Of a DNA stretch of 64,000 nt, positions 46,908 through 57,758 are shown piece after piece (the stretch's first letter is position 1; every line of letters starts with the position of its first letter). The notes beneath the pieces were generated by a model that had not been told where the DNA came from, ran no database searches, and saw only the letters and a program-made list of their open reading frames with translations. The translations under genes and the position numbers were made by a program. Source of the stretch: Gigaspora margarita (taxonomy: Eukaryota; Glomeromycota; Glomeromycetes; Diversisporales; Gigasporaceae); contig WTPW01000196.1 of assembly GCA_009809945.1 (NCBI GenBank), positions 400,771-464,770 of the forward strand. Reading direction: 5' to 3'.

Positions 46908-47860
46908 TCCCTACCCCTGCATCTAGGTTATTCAATCAAAAGAGTTAAAGCGCACAAAACTCTGGGACAAATTATAAAATTTATTAATTATGTTAAATGA
47001 TATCATGGCCTATTATAAACACATCAGAGTCTGCAAAAACATTTACTAATTCTGCTTAACTCACAATTTTAGAATCACCAATAAAAAAACGTTGAATCCA
47101 GAATTAAAGTTTCATACGTATGTACGTACATAATGTCGCAAGCTACATACGTACGTTGTAGCTACCGTAGGATATAATTAATGACTTTGTATTACTAAAT
47201 CCAACGATAGTTAAACAATAAGATAAGTATGATGAGCGGGCTCATTGAATAATTTATATTTAATAGGGAAACTTGTTAATTATATTTTATTTCTTTTATT
47301 GGGATCGGATTATTATTTAAAAGGATATAAATGTTCTTTTCTAATCGTTATTCGAACTTCCTTCTAAAAGCACCAAGAAAGTATCATTTATTTCTTTACT
47401 CTATTTGCTCAAACCCCTTTCCTAGTAGTTAATAGCCTTCCTTGGTGGTTACTAACTCCCTATGGTGGTTCGCAACCATCTTTGATCAGCTTTTACAATT
47501 GGCATGCACAAGATACACATGTGCAAAAGTTTTTTTCCATGTGCAAAGAATTTTTTTTAATTGCAAAAATTTTGTTAAAAATTTAAGAAAATGCACAAGT
47601 TATTAAGAAGAAAACTGCTCAAATATATATAAAATTAAGAAAGTTATATTTATGCAAGTAGAATAATAAAAATTACTTGTACACTGTGCAAGTTAAATAA
47701 ATTTCATATGCACACTGCGCAAGTAACTCGTTAAACACGCTCTGATGGTTCGCAACCACTGGCTAATCCGATTTTCGACACTCCAAAGCCGATGTGGCTT
47801 ACCGACCTGTACACAAAATTCCATATTTAGCACAACAAAGTAAATTTTATCTTCATTCAT
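46908..47860. other. Intergenic sequence upstream of the first kinase gene
   Basis: Contains CATACGTATGTACGTACATA near 47113 and repeated GGTGGTTACTAAC / GGTTCGCAACCA phrases at 47435-47480 and 47747. A conserved promoter block, CCATATTTAGCACAACAAAG, lies at 47821-47840. No gene recognised; the 80-codon frame at 47693-47935 is on the opposite strand and looks like chance. Confidence 0.45.
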
Positions 47861-47871
47861 GTAACACCCCC

Positions 47872-48138
47872 TGCGTTTACTAATTTCCCCACAGTTTTGA
47901 TTGGCTGGGATTATTCGTGCCAATTTACATGTCACCTTCTAAATAAAATGGGACACCTCAGTTAGGGTTTGGGGCTAGGGTTAGTAGGTGACATTATGCT
48001 AAAATTTTGCAAGGAGTTTTTTTTTGTTAGTGCATAAAAGGTGATAAGTGTGACTTTTCAAAAAAAAAACGATTGTTGTTTTTTTGATCGCACGTTACAC
48101 CTGATCTTGCATCCTGTGGGCGGAAATTAGTAAATGCA
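47872..48138. mobile_element. MITE inserted in the promoter of the first kinase gene
   Basis: TGCGTTTACTAATTTCC on the left faces GGAAATTAGTAAATGCA on the right. It sits between GTAACAC and AATCAAACGTAACACTT. In the second kinase gene those blocks are only about 11 bp apart (59063-59092). The insertion therefore came after duplication and pushed the distal promoter block about 270 bp away. The loop holds GTTAGGGTTTGGGGCTAGGG. Confidence 0.85.
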
Positions 48139-48225
48139 AATCAAACGTAACACTTAATGCCTGCGTTTTCATTATAATAAATCGACTAAGCATTTTTTTT
48201 TTTTTTTTTTTTTTTTTAGCAGATT
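48139..48225 (+). promoter_or_regulatory. Proximal promoter/leader of the first kinase gene, with poly(T)
   Basis: AATCAAACGTAACACTT and TTTTCATTATAA are conserved in the second gene. They are followed by 25 T (48193-48217) and AGCAGATT directly before the ATG. T-run plus TTTAGCAG is a good splice acceptor, so a 5' UTR intron may end here; otherwise it is a poly(T) promoter element. The second gene has the same AGCAGATTATG. Confidence 0.5.
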
Positions 48226-51200
48226 ATGACGAGTGAATTAAAAGAACTCATTAATAATATTATTGAAAAAGAAATCAATAATATTAATAATGAAGGAAAT
48301 GAAGTTATTCAAAAATATGAATATTTTTCATTTTCCAACTTTTCAGAAATCAATCCAAGCCCTTTTGGAAATGTTTGCACAGCGACATGGCAAAATTCTA
48401 CGGTTATTCTTAAAAGCATAACTATTGATACTAGCATAATTGATCGTGAAATTATTTGCGAAATAGAAAACAACATTAAATCCACTGAAATCATACCTTT
48501 TGAAACTACTAGCAATAATAAACCTAGGATTACTAATGCGATTAGATTGTTCGTTAATAAGGTAATGATTTTTTGTTTTATATGCAGTACAATCAACTCT
48601 TTCCGTAACAAACTGTTGGTTATGGTTGTTAAAACAGTTCGCTATATAAATTTCAAAATTTTTAGTTCATTATATTCAGTGTTCGTTAAAGAATTCGTTA
48701 AAAAAAGTTTGTTATAAAGAGTTCGATATAAAGAAAGTTGACTGTACCAATTTCTAATATAATTTAATATTAATTTTTTCAATGTATAGCTGCGAAGGTT
48801 GGTTGCTGTTGATAAACATAAGCATCCAAATATTGTTCAATTTTATGGGGTCACTACTGGTAATTAAACAGATAAAATTGAGTATTTCGTAAAAACAATG
48901 TTATCTAATATAATTATTATTTAAACAGATCCCTTAAATAATCAATATAACTTAATCTTGCAATATGCTGCGGATGGAAATTTACGTGATTATTTAAGAA
49001 GAAATAAGACATTGAAATGGACTGATAAATTACGTTATGCACATGATATAGCTAAAGGACTATCATTTTTACATGACAACAAAATTTTTCATAATGATCT
49101 TGTAAGAACATCTATATGAAAATATGTTTTTAATTTATGCTTATTAAATGACTTTTTTTGTTTTTTATTGTTTTGTTATATAGCATTCAAAAAATATTTT
49201 AGTTCATAAACAACGAATGCTAATTGCCGATTTTGGTTTATCTAAACACAAAAATGAAGTAACAATGTTTATAGCTAGTGAAATGTTGGGATATTTAGAA
49301 CCTCAATGTATTTTAAATCCTCGATATAAATGTAATGAGAGATCTGATATCTATAGTCTTGGAGTAATATTTTGGGAAATTTCTAGCGGTAGGCCACCTT
49401 ATGATTACTTTGACAATAAATATGCAATTGTTATTCATGTAGGCAAAGGAGACAGGGAAACTCCCGTTGAGAACACGCCAAATGATTTTGTCAACCTTTA
49501 TCAGCGTTGTTGGGATCAAGATCCTAAGAGACACCCAGAAATTAAAAAGGTTCTTGAAGAATTGAAAAATATGCGAGTTTCTTTAATTGACGACCAAAAG
49601 GCATACCATGAAAAATGGATTGAAAGTAAAGTCATTGAAGGGAAAATTAATGAGCATAATATTGATGAATTTGAAGATTATAAACTTATCAGTAGTGGTG
49701 CTTCAATTAAAGTGTATAGAGCAAGATATAAAAGTACGAAAAATATATGTGCATTGAAATTTATTGAAAAAAATAATCATACCAATAAAGAACTTGTAAA
49801 TGAGGTTTGTAATATTTTATAACAGAAAAAAGTTATTTAGGTAAAACATTATTTTGTTATATGCTAAAATGCACAATTGTAACAAACATTTATACAGCTA
49901 GATCATATGCTTTCTATAGAATCTCATGAGAATATTATTAAATTTCATGGTATCACATATGAAATAGATAGAAGGGATCCAAATGTAGTTGGATATGTAC
50001 TTATTCTTGAGTATGCGGATAATGGAACTTTAAGAGACTTTTTGCAAAAAAATTCGACTAAAATCGAATGGGAATTAAAGGTTCAATTAGCAATTCAACT
50101 CGTAGAAGCCGTGAAATGGTTGCATGCTCATAATATTGTTCACGGTAATCTGGTAAATTTTATATTTAGTGATTTATTGTGTTTCGTGAAATTACTGTAT
50201 AATTCTAATAAAGTTTGATTTATTTTTATTTCTTAAAGCATCCTAATAATATACTTATTCACCAAGAAATTTTAAAATTAGCTGACTTTGGATTATCACT
50301 ACGTGTCATTGAATCTTCAATGTCTCAAACAACTTTCGGAGTCATACCCTATATGGATCCTCAATGTTTCATAACAGAACGAAGCCAAAATGGAAACACT
50401 CGCAGATATAGGCAGAATAAGAAATCAGATATTTACAGCATTGGGGCAATTCTTTGGGAGATATCAAGTGAAAAACAACCATTTAAGAATGAAGATCCGG
50501 CAAGTCTACCGGTAAGGATAAGAGGCGGGCTACGAGAAACACCAATTGCTGATACACCTCATGGATATGTAAACATTTATAAAAGTATGTTCATAATTAT
50601 TTATAGTTTATAGTTTATATTTTTATGCCTTTTATTCATAAGTATTTGACTTTATAGAATGTTGGGAAAGTTTGCAGGATAATCGACCATCCATCGAAGA
50701 AGTAGCTATGATCTTTGAAGACTTTATTGTTCAAGACATCACTGAAAATGACAATTTTGATATTTTCGATAGTTCAGGATTTGAAGAATTTATTACAAAC
50801 GCTTTAGGAAATATAAATTTCAATATTGAATTGGATGGCACAGCATTTGGTCCGGATGAAATGACTCTTTTTGTATATAATCTATATTCGACTTTTAGTA
50901 AACTATTTAATGAAGGTAATTCAGTTCGTGATATAATCATCAATTACATATCTCAAAATAATAAATCCAATGAAGAAGTTTTTCAATGGTTATTAGCAAA
51001 TAACAATCATCCAAATAATATTTGCCTACTTGGATTATTTTATCGTTGGAATATTGGCACAAATGAAGATAGCATAGAATTTCTTAATTTATTTGTTTCT
51101 GCGGCAAATAAAGGAGATCACAATGCACAATACTTTGCTGGGAGATGTTATGCGGAAGGTTTGGGCGGCACCGATAAGGATGAGAGAAGGGCAATTGAAT

Positions 51201-52655
51201 GGTACATTAGGGCTGCTGAAAATAAATGTGCAGCGGCGGAATATATGCTTGGAGAGTATTTTTATAAACTTAGAAGATATAACAGAGCATTTTATTACCT
51301 CAAAAGAGCAACTGAAAATGGAAATTTCATAGCAATGTGTAATGTTGGAATTTGTTACGAACATGGATTTGGGGTTGAAAAGGACGAAAAGAAGGCGTTT
51401 GAATATTTTAAAAACTCAGCAAAAATGGGGCATCCTAATTCAATGTATTATGTTGGTGAATTTTACCGTCAAGGAATTATTGTTGAAAAGAATATTGATA
51501 TTGCTTTTGAATGGTATTTAAAATTAGCTATTACGGAACAAGATACATTTACAAAAAAACATGAATTTTTTCATTGGATATCATATAATAAATTAGAAAT
51601 TATTGAAGAGATAGGCAGAGGAGCGTTCTCTACCGTTTTTAAAGCAAAATATCTTAACCGAAATGGGTCATATAAAAATGTAGCAATTAAGATTGTAAAG
51701 GATTCTAATAAAAATAAAGAACCATTTTTAAAAGAGGTATTTTTTTAAGCAATTTTAATATTAATTTTTAATTTCGAATATTAATTTAACTTATTTTTTT
51801 TAGTTAAAAGCTTGTCATATTTTAGGACAATATTTAGGAATATCTAGAGATGAAAAAACAAAAGACTATATTTTAGTACTTAATCATGCAAAATATGGAT
51901 CATTAAGTAAAAACCTTACTAATATTTTTAAATTTGACTGGAAAATTAAATTAAAGATACTCCATGATATTGTGACTTATCTTTTCCGTATTCATTGTAG
52001 AGGATATTTACATCGAGATTTACATCCGGGAAATATCTTGCTAAAAGAAAATTATGAAGCATATATTACTGATCTAGGTTTATCAAAACCACTCGACGAA
52101 AAAGAACAAGAGGAACGTATTCATGGAGTTTTACCTTATATTGCACCCGAGCTCTTTCAAAAAAAGCCATACACAGGAGCATCAGATATTTATTCATTTG
52201 GAATTATTATGGCCGAGATGACAACTGGACAAAGGTCTTTTAATAATTATAAATTTGATTTTGATCTGATAGTCAGGATTTGTAATGGATTACGACCAAA
52301 TTTTGCACCTGGCACTCCTGATTGCTATGTTGAATTAGCAAATCATTGCATGAATTTTGATCCAGAAAAACGGCCTAATATTATAGAAATAATTACTAAA
52401 CTAGATGAATGGTTGAAAATTAGTAAAAGCAACCAATTATTAGAAAGAATTATCAAAAATAATAGTGAAAATAGAATTAAAAAAAAGCAATTCTTAGCAA
52501 GTGATGAGATCAAAAAAAATTCATTTATTACTAGTGAAAATTTAAACAATATATATACGAGCAAACCATATAATATATCAGAAATTTGTGCGAAATTATC
52601 AAAAATATATGGTACTAATCCTGTAAGTGATATAGAAATTCCGTATGATATTTAG
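48226..52655 (+). CDS. Triple-kinase Sel1-repeat protein (kinase-kinase-Sel1-kinase)
   Basis: Eight exons: 48226-48561, 48790-48859, 48929-49101, 49184-49804, 49898-50152, 50239-50584, 50658-51736 and 51804-52655. All introns are GT-AG and phases agree, giving about 1,243 residues. Kinase 1 (about 35-310): degenerate Gly loop (PSPFGNV), Lys63 in VILK, HND at 190-192 in place of HRD, DFG at 209. Kinase 2 (about 355-623): SSGASIKV loop lacking the first Gly, Lys385, HGN at 482-484 so the catalytic Asp is lost, DFG at 501. Sel1 repeats at about 720-892. Kinase 3 (about 915-1166): good GRGAFSTV loop, Lys945 in VAIK, HRD with Asp1032, DLG at 1050, PYIAPE. An Asn/Lys-rich tail follows. One exon spans Sel1 and the N-lobe of kinase 3, so the fusion is not a gene-joining artefact. 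Tyrosine-kinase-like families with Sel1 are greatly expanded in Rhizophagus; substrates are unknown. No signal peptide or membrane segment seen, so probably cytosolic. The start is set by homology with the paralogue. Confidence 0.88.
48588..48746. mobile_element. MITE in intron 1 of the first kinase gene
   Basis: TACAATCAACTCTTTCCGTA on the left faces ATAAAGAAAGTTGACTGTA on the right, with TA at both edges. A homologous element sits at the same place in intron 1 of the second gene (59529-59663), so it predates the duplication. Confidence 0.88.
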
Positions 52656-52675
52656 CGAATCAGTTAAACTTAAAC

Positions 52676-52681
52676 AATAAA
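52676..52681 (+). terminator. AATAAA polyadenylation signal, first kinase gene
   Basis: AATAAA 21 bp after the stop codon, followed by a T-rich stretch. Placement is suitable but AATAAA is frequent in such AT-rich DNA. Confidence 0.45.
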
Positions 52682-53499
52682 TTTAAGCTTTATTATATGA
52701 GATTATTATTATGTATTTAATATGCTTTATTATATGTAAGTAATAAGACATTAAGTTTTAATAAAAATAACAGCTTATCCAATAGCCATGAATTGTATTG
52801 AATTTATGTAATAATTAATCTGTTGAATATATTTTGGTATATATATGCTTGTCTGCTATTTTAACAGGTTATACCGCTAATACTGTAATACGTATCTATT
52901 TGACTGTACATCTTAAAGCTTATTGGGCTGGAGTGGAGTGGAAGACCTTTGAGCCATACTCTATGGAATTTGTCGATGCCCGGCTCCCGCCCCTGTAATA
53001 AACTTCACAATCCCCTGTACCAGCAATTCGAATTGAAATATTAAAAGCAAAAATGATTAATAAACTAATAAGTCATGCACTTGACCTTGCGCTGGAAGTT
53101 TTTTTTTCAGGTCTAATTCAAAAATAGGTCAAAAATATGATAGTAATAATCAGATTTTAATGATTAGTGTTATTTTTTTTGGATTATGAATTTTATTAAT
53201 CGTTTAATAGTAGAGGATAATTAATGCAATTTTCTTCTTGAAGTATGCTTCACAATTTAAGTATTGCAACATTATTACTAGAATTTATTGTAGATAATTA
53301 AATAAAAGATTAATTAATTTAGAATAGTTGTTATATAACAGTCTTATAAAACAGGACGCAAAATAGGCCCAAAATTAGATCAAATGTACATTACATCAAC
53401 CAATCATATTAAAAAATTATTTATATTAATGTTCATTCTAATTATTGCGACAAAATTATAAGCTATCATGCTCTGTAACATGTAATAACATGACTAAAT
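52682..53499. other. Intergenic sequence, nothing recognised
   Basis: A short GC-richer patch at 52925-53000 (GGAGTGGAGTGGAAG, GCCCGGCTCCCGCCC) has no recognisable identity. No gene. Confidence 0.4.
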
Positions 53500-53895
53500 G
53501 GGTTTGTATTGAGAATTATAATGGTTTTTATGATGATTTGCTGCTAAAATTCTACTATAATATTTACCAATTATTTGATAATATATAGTATGTAGTAAGA
53601 TTGAGTTGGTTTGTGTTAATTTATTAGATTTTTATTGTGATTTACTATTAAAAATTCATATGTGGTTAAAGTTAAGTTATTTGTATTGGAGCTATCACAA
53701 TTTTTATTTATTATAGAACTCATTTATAGTACTTATAAATAATTGTAATAATGCATAATATGTGGTCATATTTGAGTTTGTTTATACTGGAATTATTATA
53801 ATTTCTATTATTGTTTACTGTAAATATTTTTTAAAGAACTTTATAAATATAGTGATACATAGTAATAGGATTAAGGTTGAGTTATTTTAGTCCTA
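53500..53895. repeat. GAGTTGGTTTGT-type diverged repeats, reverse of the 29490 family
   Basis: Phrases GTTGAGTTGGTTTGTGTTAA, GTTAAGTTATTTGTATTGGA and TTTGAGTTTGTTTATACTGG with TTATTGTGATTTACT recur about every 110-130 bp. Confidence 0.6.
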
Positions 53896-53912
53896 AAGTA
53901 GAGCAGAAGATC

Positions 53913-55130
53913 TTAAGGGTAAAGTAAATGTCGATCATTTGTTATATGATCTCACATGCTAAAAAATTTTATACAAATATTGAAGATTAGTGTTCCTATG
54001 AATCTGTTCATGAACATGTTCAAAGTTACAAATAAAAAAGAAAGCATATAATCACAAAGATAAAAATACTTATATCTCATGATCTACTGGGCTGAATTTA
54101 ACATTTTGACCACTATTTTGATTGCAAGATACTCCTCTACAACCTTTATTAAAAGTTGAAAAAAGGTTTACTTAGTAAAAAAAAAATGTTTTAGTTGAAA
54201 AACTCTAAATTCAAAAATTTTACTATTATAATAAAATTTTTGAATTTCAACTAAAACATTTTCTTTACTAAGTAAACCTTTTTAAACTACTTATTAAGGT
54301 TGTAGAGGAGTATCTTGTGATCAACATGGTGGTTAAACCATTAAAATCAGCCCAGTATATCATGAGATGTAAGTATTTTTATATTCACGATTATATGCTT
54401 TCTTCTTCTTTCTTCTTTATTTATAATATATAAAGAAGAAAGCATATAATAGCGAAGATAAAAATACATATATTTCATGATCTACTAGGCCGATTTTAAC
54501 ATTTTAACCATTATTTTGATCATAAGATACTCCTCTACAACCTTTATTAGAAGTTAAAAAAAGGTTTACTTAGTAAAGAAAATTTTTTTAGTTCGTATTC
54601 AAAAATTTTATTTTGATAGTAAAATTTTTGAATTTGGAGTTTTCAACTAAAACATTTTTCTTTACTAAGTAAACCTTTTTCAACTTCTAATAAAGGTTGT
54701 AGAGGAGTATCTTGCAATCAAAATGGTGGTTAAAATGTTAAATTTGGCCCAGTAGATCATGAGATATAAGTATTTTTATCTTTGTGATTATATGCTTTCT
54801 TCTTTATTTGTAACTTTGAACATGTTCATGAACAGGTTTATAGGAACACTATTGAAGATATGCCATTAGTAAAAGTTTAACCAAACTTAACTAAATTTTT
54901 ATAGTGTATAATTTAAAACCCTTTTTCTATAATAATAAAAATTTGAACTTTATATCATTTAAAAAAACTTTACTTTAATATGTAATCAAATTTCCTAGAT
55001 TGATTAAAATTTGTCTAGGTAGCATAAAAATTACAAATTAAAATTGGCCAGATTTCAATTTTTAAAATTTGGATTGGTTTAATTAATGTAGATTATATGA
55101 TATTAATATATTTAAAAAAAATTATACTTC
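53913..55130. mobile_element. Diverged TTAA-type MITE split by a hAT-type foldback
   Basis: TTAAGGGTAAAGTAAATGTC and GATCATTTGTTATATGATCT at the left match the end of 36514-36871. After the inserted foldback, TTTCCTAGATTGATTAAAAT and TTTGTCTAGGTAGCATAAAA match its interior. The right tip is not recognisable. Confidence 0.55.
53988..54851. mobile_element. hAT-type foldback element with exact 8 bp duplication
   Basis: TAGTGTTCCTATGAATCTGT faces AACAGGTTTATAGGAACACTA. Direct repeats TTGAAGAT lie at 53980-53987 and 54852-54859. The element is filled with two near-identical inverted blocks (CTCATGATCTACTGGGC, AAGATACTCCTCTACAACCT, AGGTTTACTTAGTAAA) arranged head to tail to head, so it can fold into two hairpins. 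It shares its ends with 41614-43945. Confidence 0.9.
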
Positions 55131-55352
55131 TATATATTATAAAGTTTCCATATAGGCATGTTTTATGGATAACATGATTAAAAATGACACAGATATTACA
55201 GTAATAGAGTTGCACATTATATTATGTCACATAGAATAGCATGCATTCAGTGGCACACATATGCACATTGTATGTGATTATACTTGCTACCCAAATTTAA
55301 ATCTATAAATCCCAATTCCAAATCCCAAATCCCACTATCAAAATCCCACAGT

Positions 55353-55442
55353 CAAATTAGGTACAAATCCCAAATTAGGTACAAATTCCAAATTAGGTAC
55401 AAATCCCAAATTAGATACAAATCCCAAATTAGATACAAATCT
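55353..55442 (+). repeat. Tandem repeat, 18 bp unit, five copies
   Basis: The unit CAAATTAGGTACAAATCC repeats five times with few changes. It creates a SQIRYK-repeat open frame (55284-55499) that is not a believable gene. Confidence 0.9.
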
Positions 55443-55543
55443 AAATTAAAAATAATTACTAATTTTGATAATCTACATCGCAAATTGGATGATCAATGAA
55501 TTTTTGGCAGTTCAACAAATATCTCTTCCTATACAAGATTATA

Positions 55544-55729
55544 CAGATAGTATGGTATAGGTGAGCAAATCCGTATATATAGGCTGAATTTAAGATCTAT
55601 ACTATACTGATCAGCTATAATTCCTAACCCTAATTCTAATACTGTATATATTACACTGGATTAATATAGTATAGGTCTTAAATTCAGCCTATACTATATG
55701 GATCTGCTCACCTATACCATACTGATCTG
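55544..55729. mobile_element. MITE, CAGATAGTATGGTATAGGTG family
   Basis: CAGATAGTATGGTATAGGTG on the left faces CACCTATACCATACTGATCTG on the right, with GGCTGAATTTAAGATCTATA and its complement also paired. The loop holds TCCTAACCCTAATTCTAATA. Confidence 0.9.
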
Positions 55730-55754
55730 TGAAATACCTTTCCTATACATAAGT

Positions 55755-56735
55755 GATATGAGCTCATTTTTTTACATACTCACTATAAGGGCCCGAAACT
55801 TGGACTTCTTGCAGCTGCAAAAGAGGTCAGCTGTAATAAAAAAATAGTACAATATTGGTTTAATAGGTGGACTATAACCAAGAACTTGAATGATCAACCA
55901 AAGTCTGGTCGCAAATGAATCACTACCAAAAAGCAAGATCAAAGAATAATTGAGCTTGCACAAAAAAATGAGAATTTAACTGCCATGTAAATTTATGAAT
56001 ATATGAAGAAGCACCATGTAGAAGTTAGTATGTCCACCGTTCACTGTTGTCTTTGTCTATCGGGTGCCAAATATGCTGCATAACTTTCGAAGCCTCTGCT
56101 AACTGATAAGCATATTAAAAAAAGATTGGTGTGGGCTAAAATGCATAGAAACCATGACTGGAGTAATGTGGTTTTTTCAAATAAAAGTACGTTCCATCTG
56201 AAATATTGACTAAGAAAAGTGTGGTAGTTCTCTGTTAAGTGCAATGTCTTTCAGTCAGTGAAGTTTCCTGCGAAGGTCCATGTATGGGACTGTTTTTTAG
56301 CTTCTGGGTTTGGTGAATTGTTTCTTTTTCAGAGAAACCTGGAAGAGAAATATATAGTTACTGTGTATAATAAGGGCCTTCTGTCTTCTGTTGATAAAAT
56401 TTTTGGTGAGGGTTCAGTAGAATGTGTGCTCCAAGAAGATAACGATTTGAAATGCATTTGAAAATTGTGAAAAATTGGCAGGAAGAATGTGGTATTAAGG
56501 TGCTCCCATGGCCTTCAATGTCACCAAACCTGAATCCAATAGAAAATGTCTGTGGAATCATGAAAATTAGCTTGTGAAAAAAAAGATCCGGACAATGAAG
56601 AGTTTAAAAGGTTTAATTATAAAAGAATGGAATCAATTGCCAGACAGTCTGGTGGCAAAATTAGTGGTGGACATTAACGATTGTATAGAAGCTGTAATAG
56701 ATAATAATGGTGATTATGAATTGCATTGATGATCA
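55755..56735 (+). pseudogene. Tc1/mariner-type transposase relic
   Basis: Across broken frames one reads LGLLAAAKEVS, VQYWFNRW, NLNDQPKSGRK (helix-turn-helix head), then KRLVWAKMHRNHDW and SNVVFSNKSTFHL, FPAKVHVWDCF, LQEDNDLK, VLPWPSMSPNLNPIEN. The first catalytic Asp (usual FSDES) is Asn here; the second Asp is kept in QEDND; the Glu of NPIEN is kept. Several stops (55918, 55987, 56082) and a frameshift near 56460 inactivate it. Its right terminal sequence (CAGTTGGAATCATAAGTATC, minus strand from 56827) is visible; a left end is not. Confidence 0.85.
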
Positions 56736-57541
56736 CGATTGGTCATATATTTTTCAATAAAAAAAATATGTTACTTATCGTTTGCTGCACCAAGTTAGCC
56801 GGGTGGGGATACTTATGATTCCAACTGTATAAAAAACCAAACACACATGACAAGCTCTTTTTTTTTGCAATTTCACTACAAGATTGGTAAATTATATATA
56901 TAACAGTATAAAGTGAAACTTTGAAACTTTTGAAACTTAAATATTTTATGTACATATGTTGTATATATGTTGTATATGCATTGCTACTAGATTATTAATT
57001 AGATATTTTGGGATTTGAATAATTTTAGGATTTGGAATAAATTTGGGATTTGGAATGATTTTGGGATTTGGGATATATATAAAAGGTAAATACTATTTGG
57101 GCATTTGGCACTTGCGATATTAAAATCCCAAATTGGTTTTAACTATTTGGGATTTGGGATTTTATCCTGGGCCACTAATTTGGGCGACAAGTATATACGT
57201 GATGGCATGTCGAATTACACAGAATGGCACGTGTTAAAAATGACACGTGCTTGCTCGTTTCACGGAGTACTATAAGAGCGAAGGAATACAACCGATTTTT
57301 TTTTAAAAAAGTTGCAATATCTCAAAAACTCGCAAGTAAGCCTGCTCTGGTATCTTAAGGAAAAAGATTCCTTGCAAGATTTTACACATTTGCAGTTGCT
57401 TTAGCTTTCAGATATGTACATACTTCAACTATTATCTAATAAAATGTCTATTGGAAATTGGACCATAAATTTATATTTACTTACCCGTTCCATTCACGTG
57501 CCATCGCACATGTCAATTGGCTTAGTAAACTGCTACGAAAG

Positions 57542-57696
57542 GCGGAGGATCTACGGACAGTTCTTATGGACAGTAAGGACAGTGCAATTCACGTGATATT
57601 ACTAAAACACCTACTAAAACCCTAACCCTAACTGACCCTAACTAACTATTCACGTGATTTTATCTGTCCCCAAGAACTGTCCGTAGATCGTCCGCA
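57542..57696. mobile_element. MITE, GCGGAGGATCTACGGACAGT family
   Basis: GCGGAGGATCTACGGACAGT on the left faces ACTGTCCGTAGATCGTCCGC on the right; AATTCACGTGATATT faces ACTATTCACGTGATTTTAT near the loop in direct sense. The loop holds AACCCTAACCCTAACTGACC (57612-57631), telomere-like. Confidence 0.85.
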
Positions 57697-57758
57697 CAAA
57701 AGGCACGGACGATTTACGTGATTTCACGTTAAATTGGCACGTGTATACGGATTAACAC

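Larger units (their letters stand above)
55281..57193. mobile_element. Inverted-repeat element with AAATCCCAAAT subterminal repeats
   Basis: The left end TACTTGCTACCCAAATTTAA faces AATTTGGGCGACAAGTATA on the right. Many copies of AAATCCCAAAT lie near the left end and ATTTGGGATTTGG near the right end in opposite polarity. Inside are an 18 bp tandem array, a MITE and a Tc1/mariner transposase relic. Whether the transposase belongs to this element or arrived later is unclear; its own CAGTTGGAATCATAAG right end at 56810-56827 suggests the latter. Confidence 0.6.

Noticed and set aside
48309..48611. 100-codon minus-strand frame, and similar ones at 59158-59475 and 51089-51364
   Set aside because: Shadows of the spliced kinase exons on the other strand.
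55284..55499. SQIRYK-repeat protein frame
   Set aside because: It is the translation of an 18 bp tandem repeat inside a transposon end.
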